From Apiospora phragmitis (taxonomy: Eukaryota; Ascomycota; Sordariomycetes; Amphisphaeriales; Apiosporaceae), in contig JAQQWL010000001.1 in the NCBI GenBank assembly GCA_038363925.1, positions 1,736,001-1,800,000 on the forward strand: a stretch of 64,000 bases of DNA, written 5' to 3'. Positions 1-9,322 of the stretch are shown piece after piece. The position numbers and the translations under genes are program-made. The first letter of the stretch is position 1, and every line of letters begins with the position of its first letter. The notes beneath the pieces are model-generated. The model did not search any database. It was not told where the DNA came from and was given only the letters and a program-made list of their open reading frames with translations.

Positions 1-607
1 CGATGGCGCGTTGGTAAATCAGTAACGTCTACCGGACTGATCATCTCATACAGGGCGTGCTTTTAGCTTCGGTTCCTGGTGATCTCTGTGATCAGGGTTG
101 TTAGTTGTCATTAGGAAAACTATACCAGCGGCAATGGGAATATTCTAGCTACTCCTGGCTACTATTTGCGCTGGCTGTCGGCAAATTGCATGATATGGCG
201 CAGACGCACCGCATCTGCAACGTCTGAGTAGGGTCCGTCAGCGTTGGCCAGTAACACGCGCCGGGGATATGTTACTAGAAAAGAATGGATAGTTTCATTT
301 CCTTATCGAACATTCGAAGGTCAACGATCGGATGGTACGACTCGCTAGCGGGGTAGTTCGGAGACTTAAGATCGGCGGCGCGGAGACTGGCGACCCGCAA
401 AGAAAACGTGGTCGTGGAGAGAGATAGCATGTGCCTGTCCCTGAACCGACTGAGGTTATCAATCAATAAACAGAAACCAGGTTGATTTCAACTGCTGCAC
501 CCTCTCAAACATTGTCAATCATACTGCCATTACACGTTTGAAACATTTCTTACTGGCCCCCTCTCTTTGCCCATCGAACAGATTTGAAAGTCCCGCACTC
601 CATCACC

Positions 608-1360
608 ATGGCCACTGCCGCACTCTTCGGCTGCACGGGCGCCGTGGGCGCCGAAATCCTCGCCGCGCTGCTCGCCCCCACCACGAGCGCCTTCGCCTCA
701 GTCAAGACGATCTCGCGCCGAGCCCCCGCGGCGCAGTCGCCCAAGCTGGAGGCCATCACGGAGGCCGACAACTCGAAGTGGGGCGGCCTGATGGGCCACC
801 CCTCGGTCGTCTTCAACGCGGTCGGCACCACGCGGGCGGCCGCGGGCGGCATCGCCGAGCAGTGGAAGATCGATCACGACCTGTGCGTCGAGAACGCCCA
901 GGCGGCGAAGGCCGCCGGCGCCAAGACGTACGTCTTCGTCTCCAGCGCGGGCACGCGCAGCTTCCCGAGCAGCCTTGTGCCCTACAGCAAGATGAAGAAC
1001 GGCGTCGAGGACGCCATCAAGGAGCTCGGGTTCGAGCACGTCGTCATCCTGAAGCCCGGCATGATCATCGCGCGGGAGAAGTCCAAGGCTTGGCTGGCCG
1101 AGAAGGCCGTGGAGACCATGCCGCAGATTGCGCGGGACAAACTTGGTATGTGTATCCATCCTCCACTTTGCGATATCATTGACAATGGACGATGTTCGTT
1201 TCTGACAACTCGACAAATCGCAGGCCAGGACGCGTCCGTCATCGGTAGAGCGGCCGTGGCGGCTGCTCAGATGGTGGAAGAGGGAAAGGCGCCATCGAAG
1301 TATTGGGAAGTTGGGATGGCAGACATCATCAAGATGGGCCGAGAAGAATGGCAGAAGTAG
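608..1360 (+). CDS. FMP52-like atypical short-chain dehydrogenase
   Basis: 224-aa protein after removing one 78-bp intron (1146-1223, GTATGT donor, CAG acceptor, CTGAC branch-like site before it). The intron is a multiple of three and lacks a stop, so the frame also reads through it. The start at 608 is chosen for its strong context (CACCATGG); an in-frame ATG 24 bp upstream would add eight residues. The N-terminus carries the nucleotide-binding glycine motif GCTGAVG (residues 9-15), and the VPYSKMK segment near residue 127 fits the YxxxK motif of SDRs. The family (yeast FMP52, human HTATIP2/TIP30) binds NAD(P); in yeast the protein is linked to the mitochondrial outer membrane. The substrate is unknown. 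A second, diverged member of the broad family lies at 37519-38397. Confidence 0.85.
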   Translation: MATAALFGCTGAVGAEILAALLAPTTSAFASVKTISRRAPAAQSPKLEAITEADNSKWGGLMGHPSVVFNAVGTTRAAAGGIAEQWKIDHDLCVENAQAAKAAGAKTYVFVSSAGTRSFPSSLVPYSKMKNGVEDAIKELGFEHVVILKPGMIIAREKSKAWLAEKAVETMPQIARDKLGMCIHPPLCDIIDNGRCSFLTTRQIAGQDASVIGRAAVAAAQMVEEGKAPSKYWEVGMADIIKMGREEWQK

Positions 1361-2034
1361 TATGCAATTTGCCACGCACGCCCCGACCTGCTCCGTAATT
1401 CACACAAAGCTTGTTTCAGTAGTAAGATCATTTTGTATATTGAGAGCATCGGCTCTCGGTAGGTTTTATTCTGGCTTATTAGTTCAATACGCAGAGGCTC
1501 TTCACCTCGAATACTGCGCCACCATTCGCTTTGTCGGACAAGCTCTCCTTCTTCCCCGCCGAGCATCGACCAGTATTTCTGCAGAAAGCACTCTTTGGCC
1601 TCCCAGCTACGGACGTCCCAGGGCGTGCCCGTGGATGCGCCTCCCGTAGAGTCTTCGTGGTCGCGCTTGCTGACGCCTGCGCCGCCCCAGCACACCAAGC
1701 CCTCCATCACGTCCAACTGGAACTGCTCCGCATCGACGTGCGCCCCGCGCGCCAAGAGGTTCCGCCGCAGCGTCGGGAACGGCAGGCAGTCGATGAAGGG
1801 GTGGTGCGCGACGGTGACCTGCTCCCGGCCGGGCCGCAGGTCGGGCTGGAGGGTCCGGAAGATCTGCTGCACGGTGCCGATCGCGTCGGCCGACCCGCTG
1901 ATGCTGATGCCCGACCGGAAGAAGGGGACGGCGTCTCGCGCGGGCACATGCGCTCGCTGGGGATGCCGAGCAGCGTGCCGAGGCGGAACAGGGCGTCCAG
2001 CGTGCAGACGGTCTCGAGGCGGAGGTGGTTGGCG
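1267..2034 (-). pseudogene. 3' half of bZIP-DUF3425 gene, cut off by a transposon
   Basis: The minus strand encodes the C-terminal DUF3425 domain that fungi commonly fuse to a bZIP: YANHLRLETVCTLDALFRLG, then TLRP-like and HHPFID/LPFP blocks, and a closing SWEAKECFLQKYW. The part next to the transposon continues the frame of the 5' half (4248-4959) once the element and one TA copy are ignored. At about 1921-1930, inside the domain, the frame slips by one base next to a run of four G (plus strand), so the last two thirds read in another frame. The domain seems to end near 1490, but the frame stays open to 1267 and runs into the 3' exon of the FMP52-like gene. That makes the true stop uncertain. 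Confidence 0.75.
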
Positions 2035-2036
2035 TA

Positions 2037-2086
2037 CCCATCCCCCATCACACCTCCGGACACACCACCACTCCGGACTAGTAAAA
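2037..2086. repeat. Left terminal inverted repeat of the pogo-type element
   Basis: Reads inward from the TA at 2035-2036, starting CCCATCCCCCATCACACCTC and ending ACTAGTAAAA. It pairs with 4196-4245 with two mismatches. Confidence 0.9.
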
Positions 2087-2182
2087 GAAGTAAAACACCA
2101 CATGTTCAATTACACGAAAATAAATAAATAGCTAATTAATTAAAGTATTTTATAGCTCGTTTTAATCAGATTTTCAAGCTCT

Positions 2183-4069
2183 TTAAGATAGTCGGCGCCG
2201 CTTTACCATGCGGCCAGATCTAGTCATGATCTGAGGTGGTTCGATCTCCTCATCTTCGTCCAATTCCTCCTCCTCTACCACCGCAACCTCCCTAGCCCTC
2301 CTTCTTCGACGAGGAGGCTCCTCTTCAACTACTATAGGCTCCTCTTGTTCAGGGGCTCCCAGCGCTTCGGCCAACTCCATAAACCGCTCGTTGGGGTTTG
2401 GTATAGCCCGTCTAGTCCATCCGCGCTTCGCTCGAGCCAGTTCCTCCTCCAGTCTAGCTATAGTAGCATCCTTGACTGCCAACTCGGCCTGTTGATTCTC
2501 GTAACTAGAGGCCACCTTTCCGAAGAGCCGGCGAGTCAGGGGGCTCTTTCCTATAGCCAGATCTCTGATCTGACGGCCGTTCTTCGGCGTGCGAGGAGAG
2601 TCAGGGGCTGCATCATCCTCCTCATTGACCAAGGGTACAACAACTTGGTCCGGCTGTATTTCTGGGTGGCTCAAGGCCTTGGTTCGAGAGATTGGCCAAT
2701 TCCCAGTCACTCTCCATCCAGACTTTATATTCTTTTCTGTCAGACTAGCTGACCTCGCTGCCGAATAGGCTCGGATGAAGTTGACCTTGTCAACTGGTGC
2801 AGAATCGGTTAACACAGCCAGCTTTTCGAGCTCTCGCCTATACGCAGCCTTCAGGGCGTTGAATGGCCCATTATCTAGTGGCTGGAGGCCGTGGCTAGTG
2901 TGTGCCGGCAGATAACAACAGTATATGTTATTCAGGAAGCAGGTGGCCATCCATTCATCCTGGAAAAGGGGTCAGCAACTTAGGCTCGCAGAATCTAGGC
3001 GTAGGAAAATCGGAAAAATAAGCACTCACCTGTGCGTGACTCCCATGACCATCTAGTATAATCAATCGAGCTTCTCCTTCATCGGTCGGCTTAGTCTGTG
3101 GCAGGTATACCTGCTTGAGCCACTCGATAGCAATGTGGTGATCTGTCCACCCATTTGGACTGGTAATATAGTACCAGTCTGCTATAGTCCGGAATTGCTC
3201 AACGAACCACTGCTTCTGGAGGTCCTTACCCTTGAAAATAATTCCTGGCTTGAGTGCTCGGCCATCTGCTGTTACTGCCTCGATAAAGGAGGTCCAGGCC
3301 CTGGTTTGAGCCCCTTTTAGCAATGCCTTCTGTTTCATATCAGAAGAGCCAACCACCAAGCTATCCAGTCCTTCGAGAGAGTCAGTATAGGTTCAGAATT
3401 GGCAGGAGAATTCAGAGGCATACCAAACCCAGCCATGGTGCCTCCCTTATCGACATTGACCGTGTTCTGTGGCTTAATCCAGCTGTATTCCTTCTCTCGT
3501 ATATCGAAGTACCATTTGACGGCCTTGGGGGTGAAATTATTGAACCGAATTGCCTCCTGACGCCGACCCATCTTATTCGATATACTCTCGGTACGTTTCA
3601 CGAACCTCGCCACCCAGTTAACCCCCAAGGGGTACTTCTCCAGGTCTTCCCCATTCCGGCTCAAAATCGAGACTACGTAGGCCCGGATTTGAGAGTGGGA
3701 GGGGGCATATCCGAGGCTCTCTTGGCGCAGAATCCAGTCGACTAGTCTTTTCTCTTCATTCTGCGATAGTCTCTGATCAGGGGTATAGTCCTCCTTGCTT
3801 CCCTTGCCCTTCATCCGGTCTGAGAGGGTTTGCTTGGGAATTCCATGCTTCTGGGCCGATTTCGATAGAGTATAGCTGTTGTCTGTGATATCCCATAGTG
3901 CCTCGACTACGTCGTCCTCGGTATAGCTGGGGCGGAGGCATCTTGGCTGGTTCTGATACCTCGTGTATGAGGAGTAAGAGTCTCTAGTTAGGGGCGCACA
4001 TATCACGAAACGCAGAAAATTCTGCATCGGCGCGGACTTCCAAGAGCCGAAACACCGATGCCAAGACAC
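2183..4069 (-). pseudogene. Pogo-type transposase with one frameshift
   Basis: The N-terminal part has a pipsqueak-type HTH (around SYTEDDVVEALWDI) followed by a CENP-B/Tc5-like HTH (GVNWVARFVKR). The catalytic core shows the three acidic positions: NVDKGG, LIILDGHGSH and LQPLDNGPF. The tail is very acidic and then basic (RRRRRAREV, DEDEEIEPP, ending VKRRRLS). A 70-bp intron fits at 2960-3029 (GTGAGT donor, CAG acceptor) and joins GHGSHAQ to DEWMATCF in phase. At about 3365 a one-base loss breaks the frame between the first catalytic motif and the rest. The start is uncertain: an ATG at 3941 lies just before the HTH but out of frame. The present copy is therefore probably not autonomous, unless the break is a sequencing error. 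Confidence 0.8.
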
Positions 4070-4195
4070 TACATCTTAAAAATATTACATGTCACTTATA
4101 GAGCAAGAGATTCTGATTAAAACTATATAAATAATATATTAATTACTGGGTTAGTTAATTAATTCATTTATACAGAAGTAAAGGAGTTATTATTG

Positions 4196-4245
4196 TTTTA
4201 CTAGTCCGGAGTGCTGGTGTGTCCGGAGGTGTGGTGGGGGATGGG
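4196..4245. repeat. Right terminal inverted repeat of the pogo-type element
   Basis: Reverse complement of the left repeat apart from two mismatches. It ends in GATGGG immediately before the second TA copy at 4246-4247. Confidence 0.9.
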
Positions 4246-4247
4246 TA

Positions 4248-4959
4248 GGGGTCGCCGGACGGTTGATGAGCCCCACCACCACCACCGCGGTGACTTATTA
4301 CGCGTTGTAGGCCGTCGTCGGTACTGGAGCAACCACAGCCGCTCGTGGGCATCCAGGCCAGACCGGTTTCCCTGTCAGCGCTATCGCAGCGGACGAAAAG
4401 CGAGGGGTCGAGGTGCACGGTTGAGTCCCATGAGTCTAGCGACAGCGGGGTCTCGTTAGGTTGTGAGATTACCATCCAATGACTTTCCTCGGGTATCCCG
4501 GGGTGCGCTGTCGCAGGGGAAACTGGCGCAGAAATACCGGAAAGACTTTCCGAAGCGACGTGCGATGAAGTGCTGGATGAGGCATATCCCGCTCCCGCCG
4601 CATTGGTTGTTGTTGTTGTTAACCCTGACGTCGGCGCGGACAGCGCATTCCTTGCTTCCGCTGCATCATGTCTTTGCGAAACCGAAGCAGCAATTGCTTC
4701 CAGGTTCCCTAGTCGTTGACGAAGCTTCTCTCCTGAATTCAGACATTAGTCACTTCATTGTCTTTGATTAGGCACCCAAAAAGTACGATCGATGCTTACG
4801 GTATCTCTTTTTGGCTTCTATGTTCTGTTGCCGCCGCCGTTCCGGGTGTCGGCGAACAGGGGGCTTCCGCTTTGGCGCCTTTTTCGCAGTAGTAGCAGCA
4901 GCAGCGGCGGAGCTCATTTCGCTGTCTTGGTCTTTCTCGCGGCAATTTGCGCCCGGCAT
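4248..4959 (-). pseudogene. 5' half of bZIP-DUF3425 gene
   Basis: Exon 1 encodes a lysine/arginine-rich N-terminus and a bZIP basic region (ERRRQQNIEAKKRYR). A 67-bp intron (4733-4799, donor GTAAGC) follows, and exon 2 gives REKLRQRLGNLEAIAA, the start of a short leucine zipper, then a low-complexity Ser/Thr/Gly linker. The frame is open up to the TA at the transposon boundary and continues in the same frame at 2034. The start is ambiguous between ATG 4959 (adenine at -3) and ATG 4917. This is a transcription factor of the fungal bZIP-DUF3425 class. Its target is unknown, and nothing ties it to the PKS cluster 39 kb away. The 3' half is described at 1267-2034. Confidence 0.8.
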
Positions 4960-5269
4960 CGTGATCGGAAGATGCAGGAAAGTGCTGGCTGACCAAGCCG
5001 CAAAAGTCCAGAACAGCGACGGAATGTAGCGGATGAAATTGACGAGGTGGCCGATATCAGCCATCCCCAGCTAGACGAATACCGCATCCACGCCCCCCCC
5101 CGATAGGAGGATCCTCCGGGCTAACCACAGATGACTAGACTGCTGGCATCCGCCTCGACGCCGGTCTTTTAATAGCCATTTCAAATAAAAGGGTGATATG
5201 GCCTAGAAAACACTGATGGTATTGCATTTCCCGAGAGCAACTTGAATTGCGTTTGTTCTGTCGGCGATA
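4960..5269. other. Intergenic stretch with poly-C run
   Basis: Upstream of the bZIP gene and downstream of the rhodopsin-like relic. It contains a run of C around 5090-5101. No gene is supported. Confidence 0.5.
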
Positions 5270-6680
5270 TCAACAGCGAATGAGGCTCTCTGAGCTACTT
5301 CGCCTCGAGGCGGCTTCAGCTTGTTCCACGTCGACTGTGACCTCATTCCGAACGAGGATATGCCCGCTCTCGCCCTGGGCACCTCTTTGGCGGTTGCCTT
5401 CGAAGCCGCGAAGTCGAAGAGTATCCGTCGCCTCCTCCCCAACTCTTTGGGCTTCGCCATCGCCTCCCTCGTTCGGACCGGGTTCGTGAGAGGATCGCAT
5501 TGTCGCTAGGTAAGGCGTCACAACATCGCCATGGTAATCAAGCTGCCGCGCCAGCTTCGGCATGTGCGCCCGCACGAACGGTCTCAGTCGCGCCATACAG
5601 TTGCAGACAATGCCGAAGTTTAGCTCGACCGATGACCAAATGCAGGCGGAGGCCTGCGTCCATGTCACGTCTGGACTCGTCGTTACGGCCCGGATGGAGG
5701 AAATGCGCGCGATTGAGGCTATCACCACTCTTTTCGAGCGGAACCCGCGGCATTGGTTAGTACCAATGCACGAATAGAGATTATGAGATATTAGGTGGTA
5801 AGGTAAACTACTTACGCCGACCCAAGACCCAAGATAACGCCGACGACGATCTTTTGCCGGAGGGGCATACGGAGTCCGTGTATCATCGGTATCGGCAGTA
5901 CAATCAACCAAACATCGCTGAGGATGTTCAAGATTGCTTGTGCGATAGCAATGTTGTTGAGGCATGTCCCGCTGCCTACATCGACAGGGTCGCATGGGCC
6001 GCAGAGGAGAGCGGTGAAGACAACAGTGTAGATGGTAATAGCGGCGGTGGTGATATAAACACATATTCGGAACGTTTGGAAGGGGTTGACTTGACGGTAA
6101 AGTACGAGGATCGCCAGCTTGGCTAGGGTTGGAGGCCAGATATAAGTTAAAGATATGGACAGAAGATACTTGGACGCACCATGTCAGTGCATTGAAGAGA
6201 GAGAAAGGAGGGAGAGCGGGGACAGAGACACCGACGTTGTTGTATCCATCAAGCTGCTCTGCAGTGACATTCAAAGGTGCCTCCCAAATCCATATGGCAT
6301 GGCTTCGTCGTTGTCAGCGTTGATGCAGGCTGATCTATCCTGACACGCGCAGTGTCGTGCCCTCGTGATAGCTTACATAGAACCATGCTGACGAAAAAGG
6401 CTAAAGAGACTCCCCACGACAAGGAAATGAGAACTGTCGGTGATCCAGTGTCAGTGGTCGCGTCCCAGAGCGCAATGAAAGGAATGGAACTGTGCTCACG
6501 ATCAGATACGTCAGAGTGCTTGACAATTCGAACGCTAGTATAGATCCTCAGGGCGAGTAACGCGGTCGCAAACGTGAAGGTAAAAGAAAACACCGTCACA
6601 ATCAGAATCTGTATGTAAGTCATCCTATGGAAGTCCTGAACTTGGCCCTCTGGCAAGGGCATCACGCCATGTTCTCCCAT
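5270..6680 (-). pseudogene. Degenerate fungal rhodopsin-like (PTH11-type) membrane protein
   Basis: The first ATG (6680) opens a segment with a hydrophobic helix (ILIVTVFSFTFTFATALLAL). Later segments match the fungal rhodopsin-like domain: AMPYGFG, EQLDGYNN, KLAILVLYRQVNPFQTFRI, LCGPCDP, SDVWLIVLPIPM, SPDVTWTQAS and ELNFGIVCNCMARLRPF. The parts lie in different frames. Some joins fit introns (for example GTAAGC with GACGAAG before ATGCCATATGG, and GTAAGT near 5812). At about 6270-6275 a one-base loss gives TGA where the family has Trp, and near 6115-6127 another shift separates the third-helix region from KLAIL. The tail after helix 7 is charged and cytoplasmic-looking. It is read as a decayed gene; unresolved introns are an alternative for the second break. 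Confidence 0.6.
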
Positions 6681-6689
6681 GTTCAAATA

Positions 6690-7788
6690 TCATAGAAGCG
6701 CCCCATTCGATAGTATGAATCCCGTAACACAAGTTTTGTTAAGAGATAAAACTTGAATAAGAAACATGTCTTCCTTAATCTGGGTACACAACTTCATACT
6801 AATACCACGTTTTTGCTGGGCTGACTTGGAGGTTGCATCGAAGTTGGGGTAAAGCCCCAAAGATTCACATGCCAAGCAATAAATGTATGCCGTGAAACAT
6901 AACCTGCACCTTTGACGCGCTCCCTTCGCACAATCCTGGGGTTGCCATTGGTTCAAATCGAGAGAAGTCCGTTCCGGGCCAAGCTCCTCGCCCGTTGCTG
7001 ACAAAGACCACACCAATGCCACGGAGAACTGGAACATGGTCGTTGCAATGACTGCATGAATCTTTACGGAGATGACGCAATCAAGCAACGGCAAGTGCTG
7101 ACTTGTGTCATATAACATTGTCAGAACAAGCTACCGTATTCTCACCACACAGTACATGCTGTTCGATCGATCGTACGGGAGCGATGAATTGGTCCTAGTT
7201 AACAGCCCGCGAGTTTTCTTCGAGCCATCTGAGAGAAGACGCTACGTGTAACCTGCAGATGTACGGGCTACCCCTATTGTTGTCTTCCGATCTTCAAATA
7301 GGGGTAGTTCGTATACTTTGTTGCAGTGGGATAGCTGGTGACTGGGTAGCTAGTTTACCGACAGTGAGATAACTGGCAGTTTACTGGCAGTTGGATAACT
7401 ACAGCGGAATAAACGGTGACTGGGTAGGCACCTAGTTTACTGCCCACCCATTAAGATTTGATAATTCTGGGCAATGAAGACCCGACACGCTGGTCTCTTG
7501 TTTCTGCTAAGGTGACCTGGTATGGATCTGAAAGAAAATGGGGACAGGGGCGGGGAGTTCATGCTGACATACATGTGTAATTGTACGTGGCAGGGGTACG
7601 CGAGATACACTGGTCGGGAAGAATAATCCGTCAGCACACCAACTCCCAATTGTTGGCCGCTTAGTTTAGTTCTGCGCAATGCACCAGAGACCAAGACTAT
7701 CTACTTTTAACACCAGACGCATAAAAAGGACAAAGCCCCGAGAAGTTCTGTTCGAGAAAAGCGGTTGGCCAAAACCCCCAGGACCGCA
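6690..7788. other. Intergenic stretch, no supported gene
   Basis: A 142-codon minus-strand frame (6690-7118) has no recognisable domain. Around 7260-7430 there are short imperfect repeats such as AACTGGCAGTTTACTGGCAG and repeated CTGGGTAG. Nothing else is seen. Confidence 0.4.
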
Positions 7789-8960
7789 ATGGCAGTGATC
7801 AGGGGCCATCTTAACTCTAGCGAAGAAGTTCTGCCGGTGACGCCAGACCAGGTGACGGTGGAATGGTGCTCGAAGGCCCTAGGGTTTGCCATCAAGGAGT
7901 TCACAGCGGTCGAGATTATCCATGGCACCGCGAGCAAGATCCTCATCGGACTGAAGGCTTGCGGCGATGATAACATTGCCGATCCCAGGCCAGATATAAT
8001 TTGCGTCAAGGGTGGATTCGACCCAGGCGTCATCGCCATCTACCCTGGCCTGAACGCCACATACAGGCGGGAGGCCGAGTTCTACTATGTATGTATGGGG
8101 TTCCTACTGCAGACAACCTTCATTCCCCACATTATGCCCCGAATCCGACTGACAGCACACACTGACAGTACATTGCGCCCCTTGTCAATATGCGCCTACC
8201 CAGGGCGTGGTATTGCGGCTCCGACACCGTCAGCGGGCAGGGCATCGTCATCATGGACGACCTGCGGTCCACAGGCTGCACCTTCGGGAACCCACTAGAG
8301 CCGTGGCCCGTCGCCCGGGTCAGAGCGGGAGTCGAACAGCTCGCTGCGCTGCACGCAGGCACCTGGGCCGCCAACAGTAAGACACCCGAAAGGGACTTCC
8401 CGTGGCTCGACAGCGGCAGCGCCCTCCCGCCGTGATCCTGGCCCTGTTGGAGCCAGAGCCATGGGCGCGGCGTTACGCCGAGGGCGAGCGCCCGCCCGTG
8501 CCCGACGAGATGCTGGACCGCGAGCGCATGCGGCGGGCCTTCCAGAAGCTGTGGGCCGTCACGGACCCGCGCTACCACTGCCTCGTGCACGGGGACGCGC
8601 ACATCGGCAACACGTATATCACGGCGGCGGGGGAGCCGGGCTTACTCGACTGGCAGGGCCTGGCCGTGGGCTCGGCCTTCGACGACGTGCCGTACTTCAT
8701 CGCCGGGGGCCTGGCCGTGCAGGACCGGCGGAGCACGAGGTCGGGCTGGTGGATCATTACCTTGACACCTTGGCCGATTTGGGCGGTCCCAGGCTGAGCA
8801 GGGGGAGGTCTGGGACGAGTACAGGAGACATATGATGCATGGGTTTGCTTGGGCGCTGACGGACCCCCACATGCAGCCCAAGGACGTCATATTTGCGATG
8901 GTGGAGAGGTATACGACAGCTATGACTGACCATGGAACCTTGGCCTTATTGGGCTGCTAG
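7789..8960 (+). pseudogene. Aminoglycoside-phosphotransferase/EcKinase-like gene with three frameshifts
   Basis: Exon 1 is 7789-8088 and an 80-bp intron (8089-8168, GTATGT...ACAG) follows in phase. The kinase-like fold is recognisable from GQGIVIMDDL, the catalytic loop LVHGDAHIGNTY and the metal-binding LLDWQG (APH/ecdysteroid-kinase superfamily). The C-terminal helices (EVWDEYRRHM, MQPKDVIFAMVERY) end at TAG 8958-8960. The frame shifts near 8425-8435, 8725-8735 and 8798-8806, each equivalent to one missing base; the last lies in a GGGGG run. With these the gene would encode a protein of about 360-365 residues, a usual length for the family. The substrate is unknown; these kinases phosphorylate small hydroxylated molecules. 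Confidence 0.7.
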
Positions 8961-9322
8961 ATCAGGTCCTTTCATACAGTCGTAAGGACAAACTTTTACA
9001 TGCCCAGTTGGGCGAGGGCTGAATCAGGGCAACGGCAGCGGCGGTAATAAATATGTCAAGAATTAAGGGAAAGGACCACGAGGGTCAAGCATCAAAACGA
9101 ATTTCTCCCATTCTTGGGCTGACGTCAATTCCCATTACCCGCCGAAATGGGCTGATTCCGGAAAAGGCTTGTAATGGCCGGTTGCTAATGATTAGTACTT
9201 GTGAAACACATGGAACCAACCAAAGCATCTTATGAGCCTAATTTTATGTTGTGCACTCCGATTTTCCCGTCTCCAACCAGTAGGTGGCAATCCAGTTCAT
9301 TTCAATTCGCCATCTCACTACG
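8961..9322. other. Intergenic stretch, presumed promoter of the HAD gene
   Basis: No coding signal or recognisable element. Confidence 0.4.

Larger units (their letters stand above)
2037..4245 (-). mobile_element. Pogo-type DNA transposon with 50-bp TIRs and TA target duplication
   Basis: Element of 2,209 bp bounded by inverted repeats at 2037-2086 and 4196-4245 that match at 48 of 50 positions and begin CCCATCCCCCA. It is flanked by TA on both sides (2035-2036 and 4246-4247), the target duplication expected of the Tc1/mariner/pogo superfamily. It carries a single transposase gene on the minus strand with pipsqueak-HTH, CENP-B-like and DDE_1 features. Base composition is normal, with no sign of RIP, unlike the relics at 13-33 kb, so it is probably young or single copy. 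It lies inside the coding sequence of a bZIP-DUF3425 gene. Element plus one TA is 2,211 bp, a multiple of three. Confidence 0.9.
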
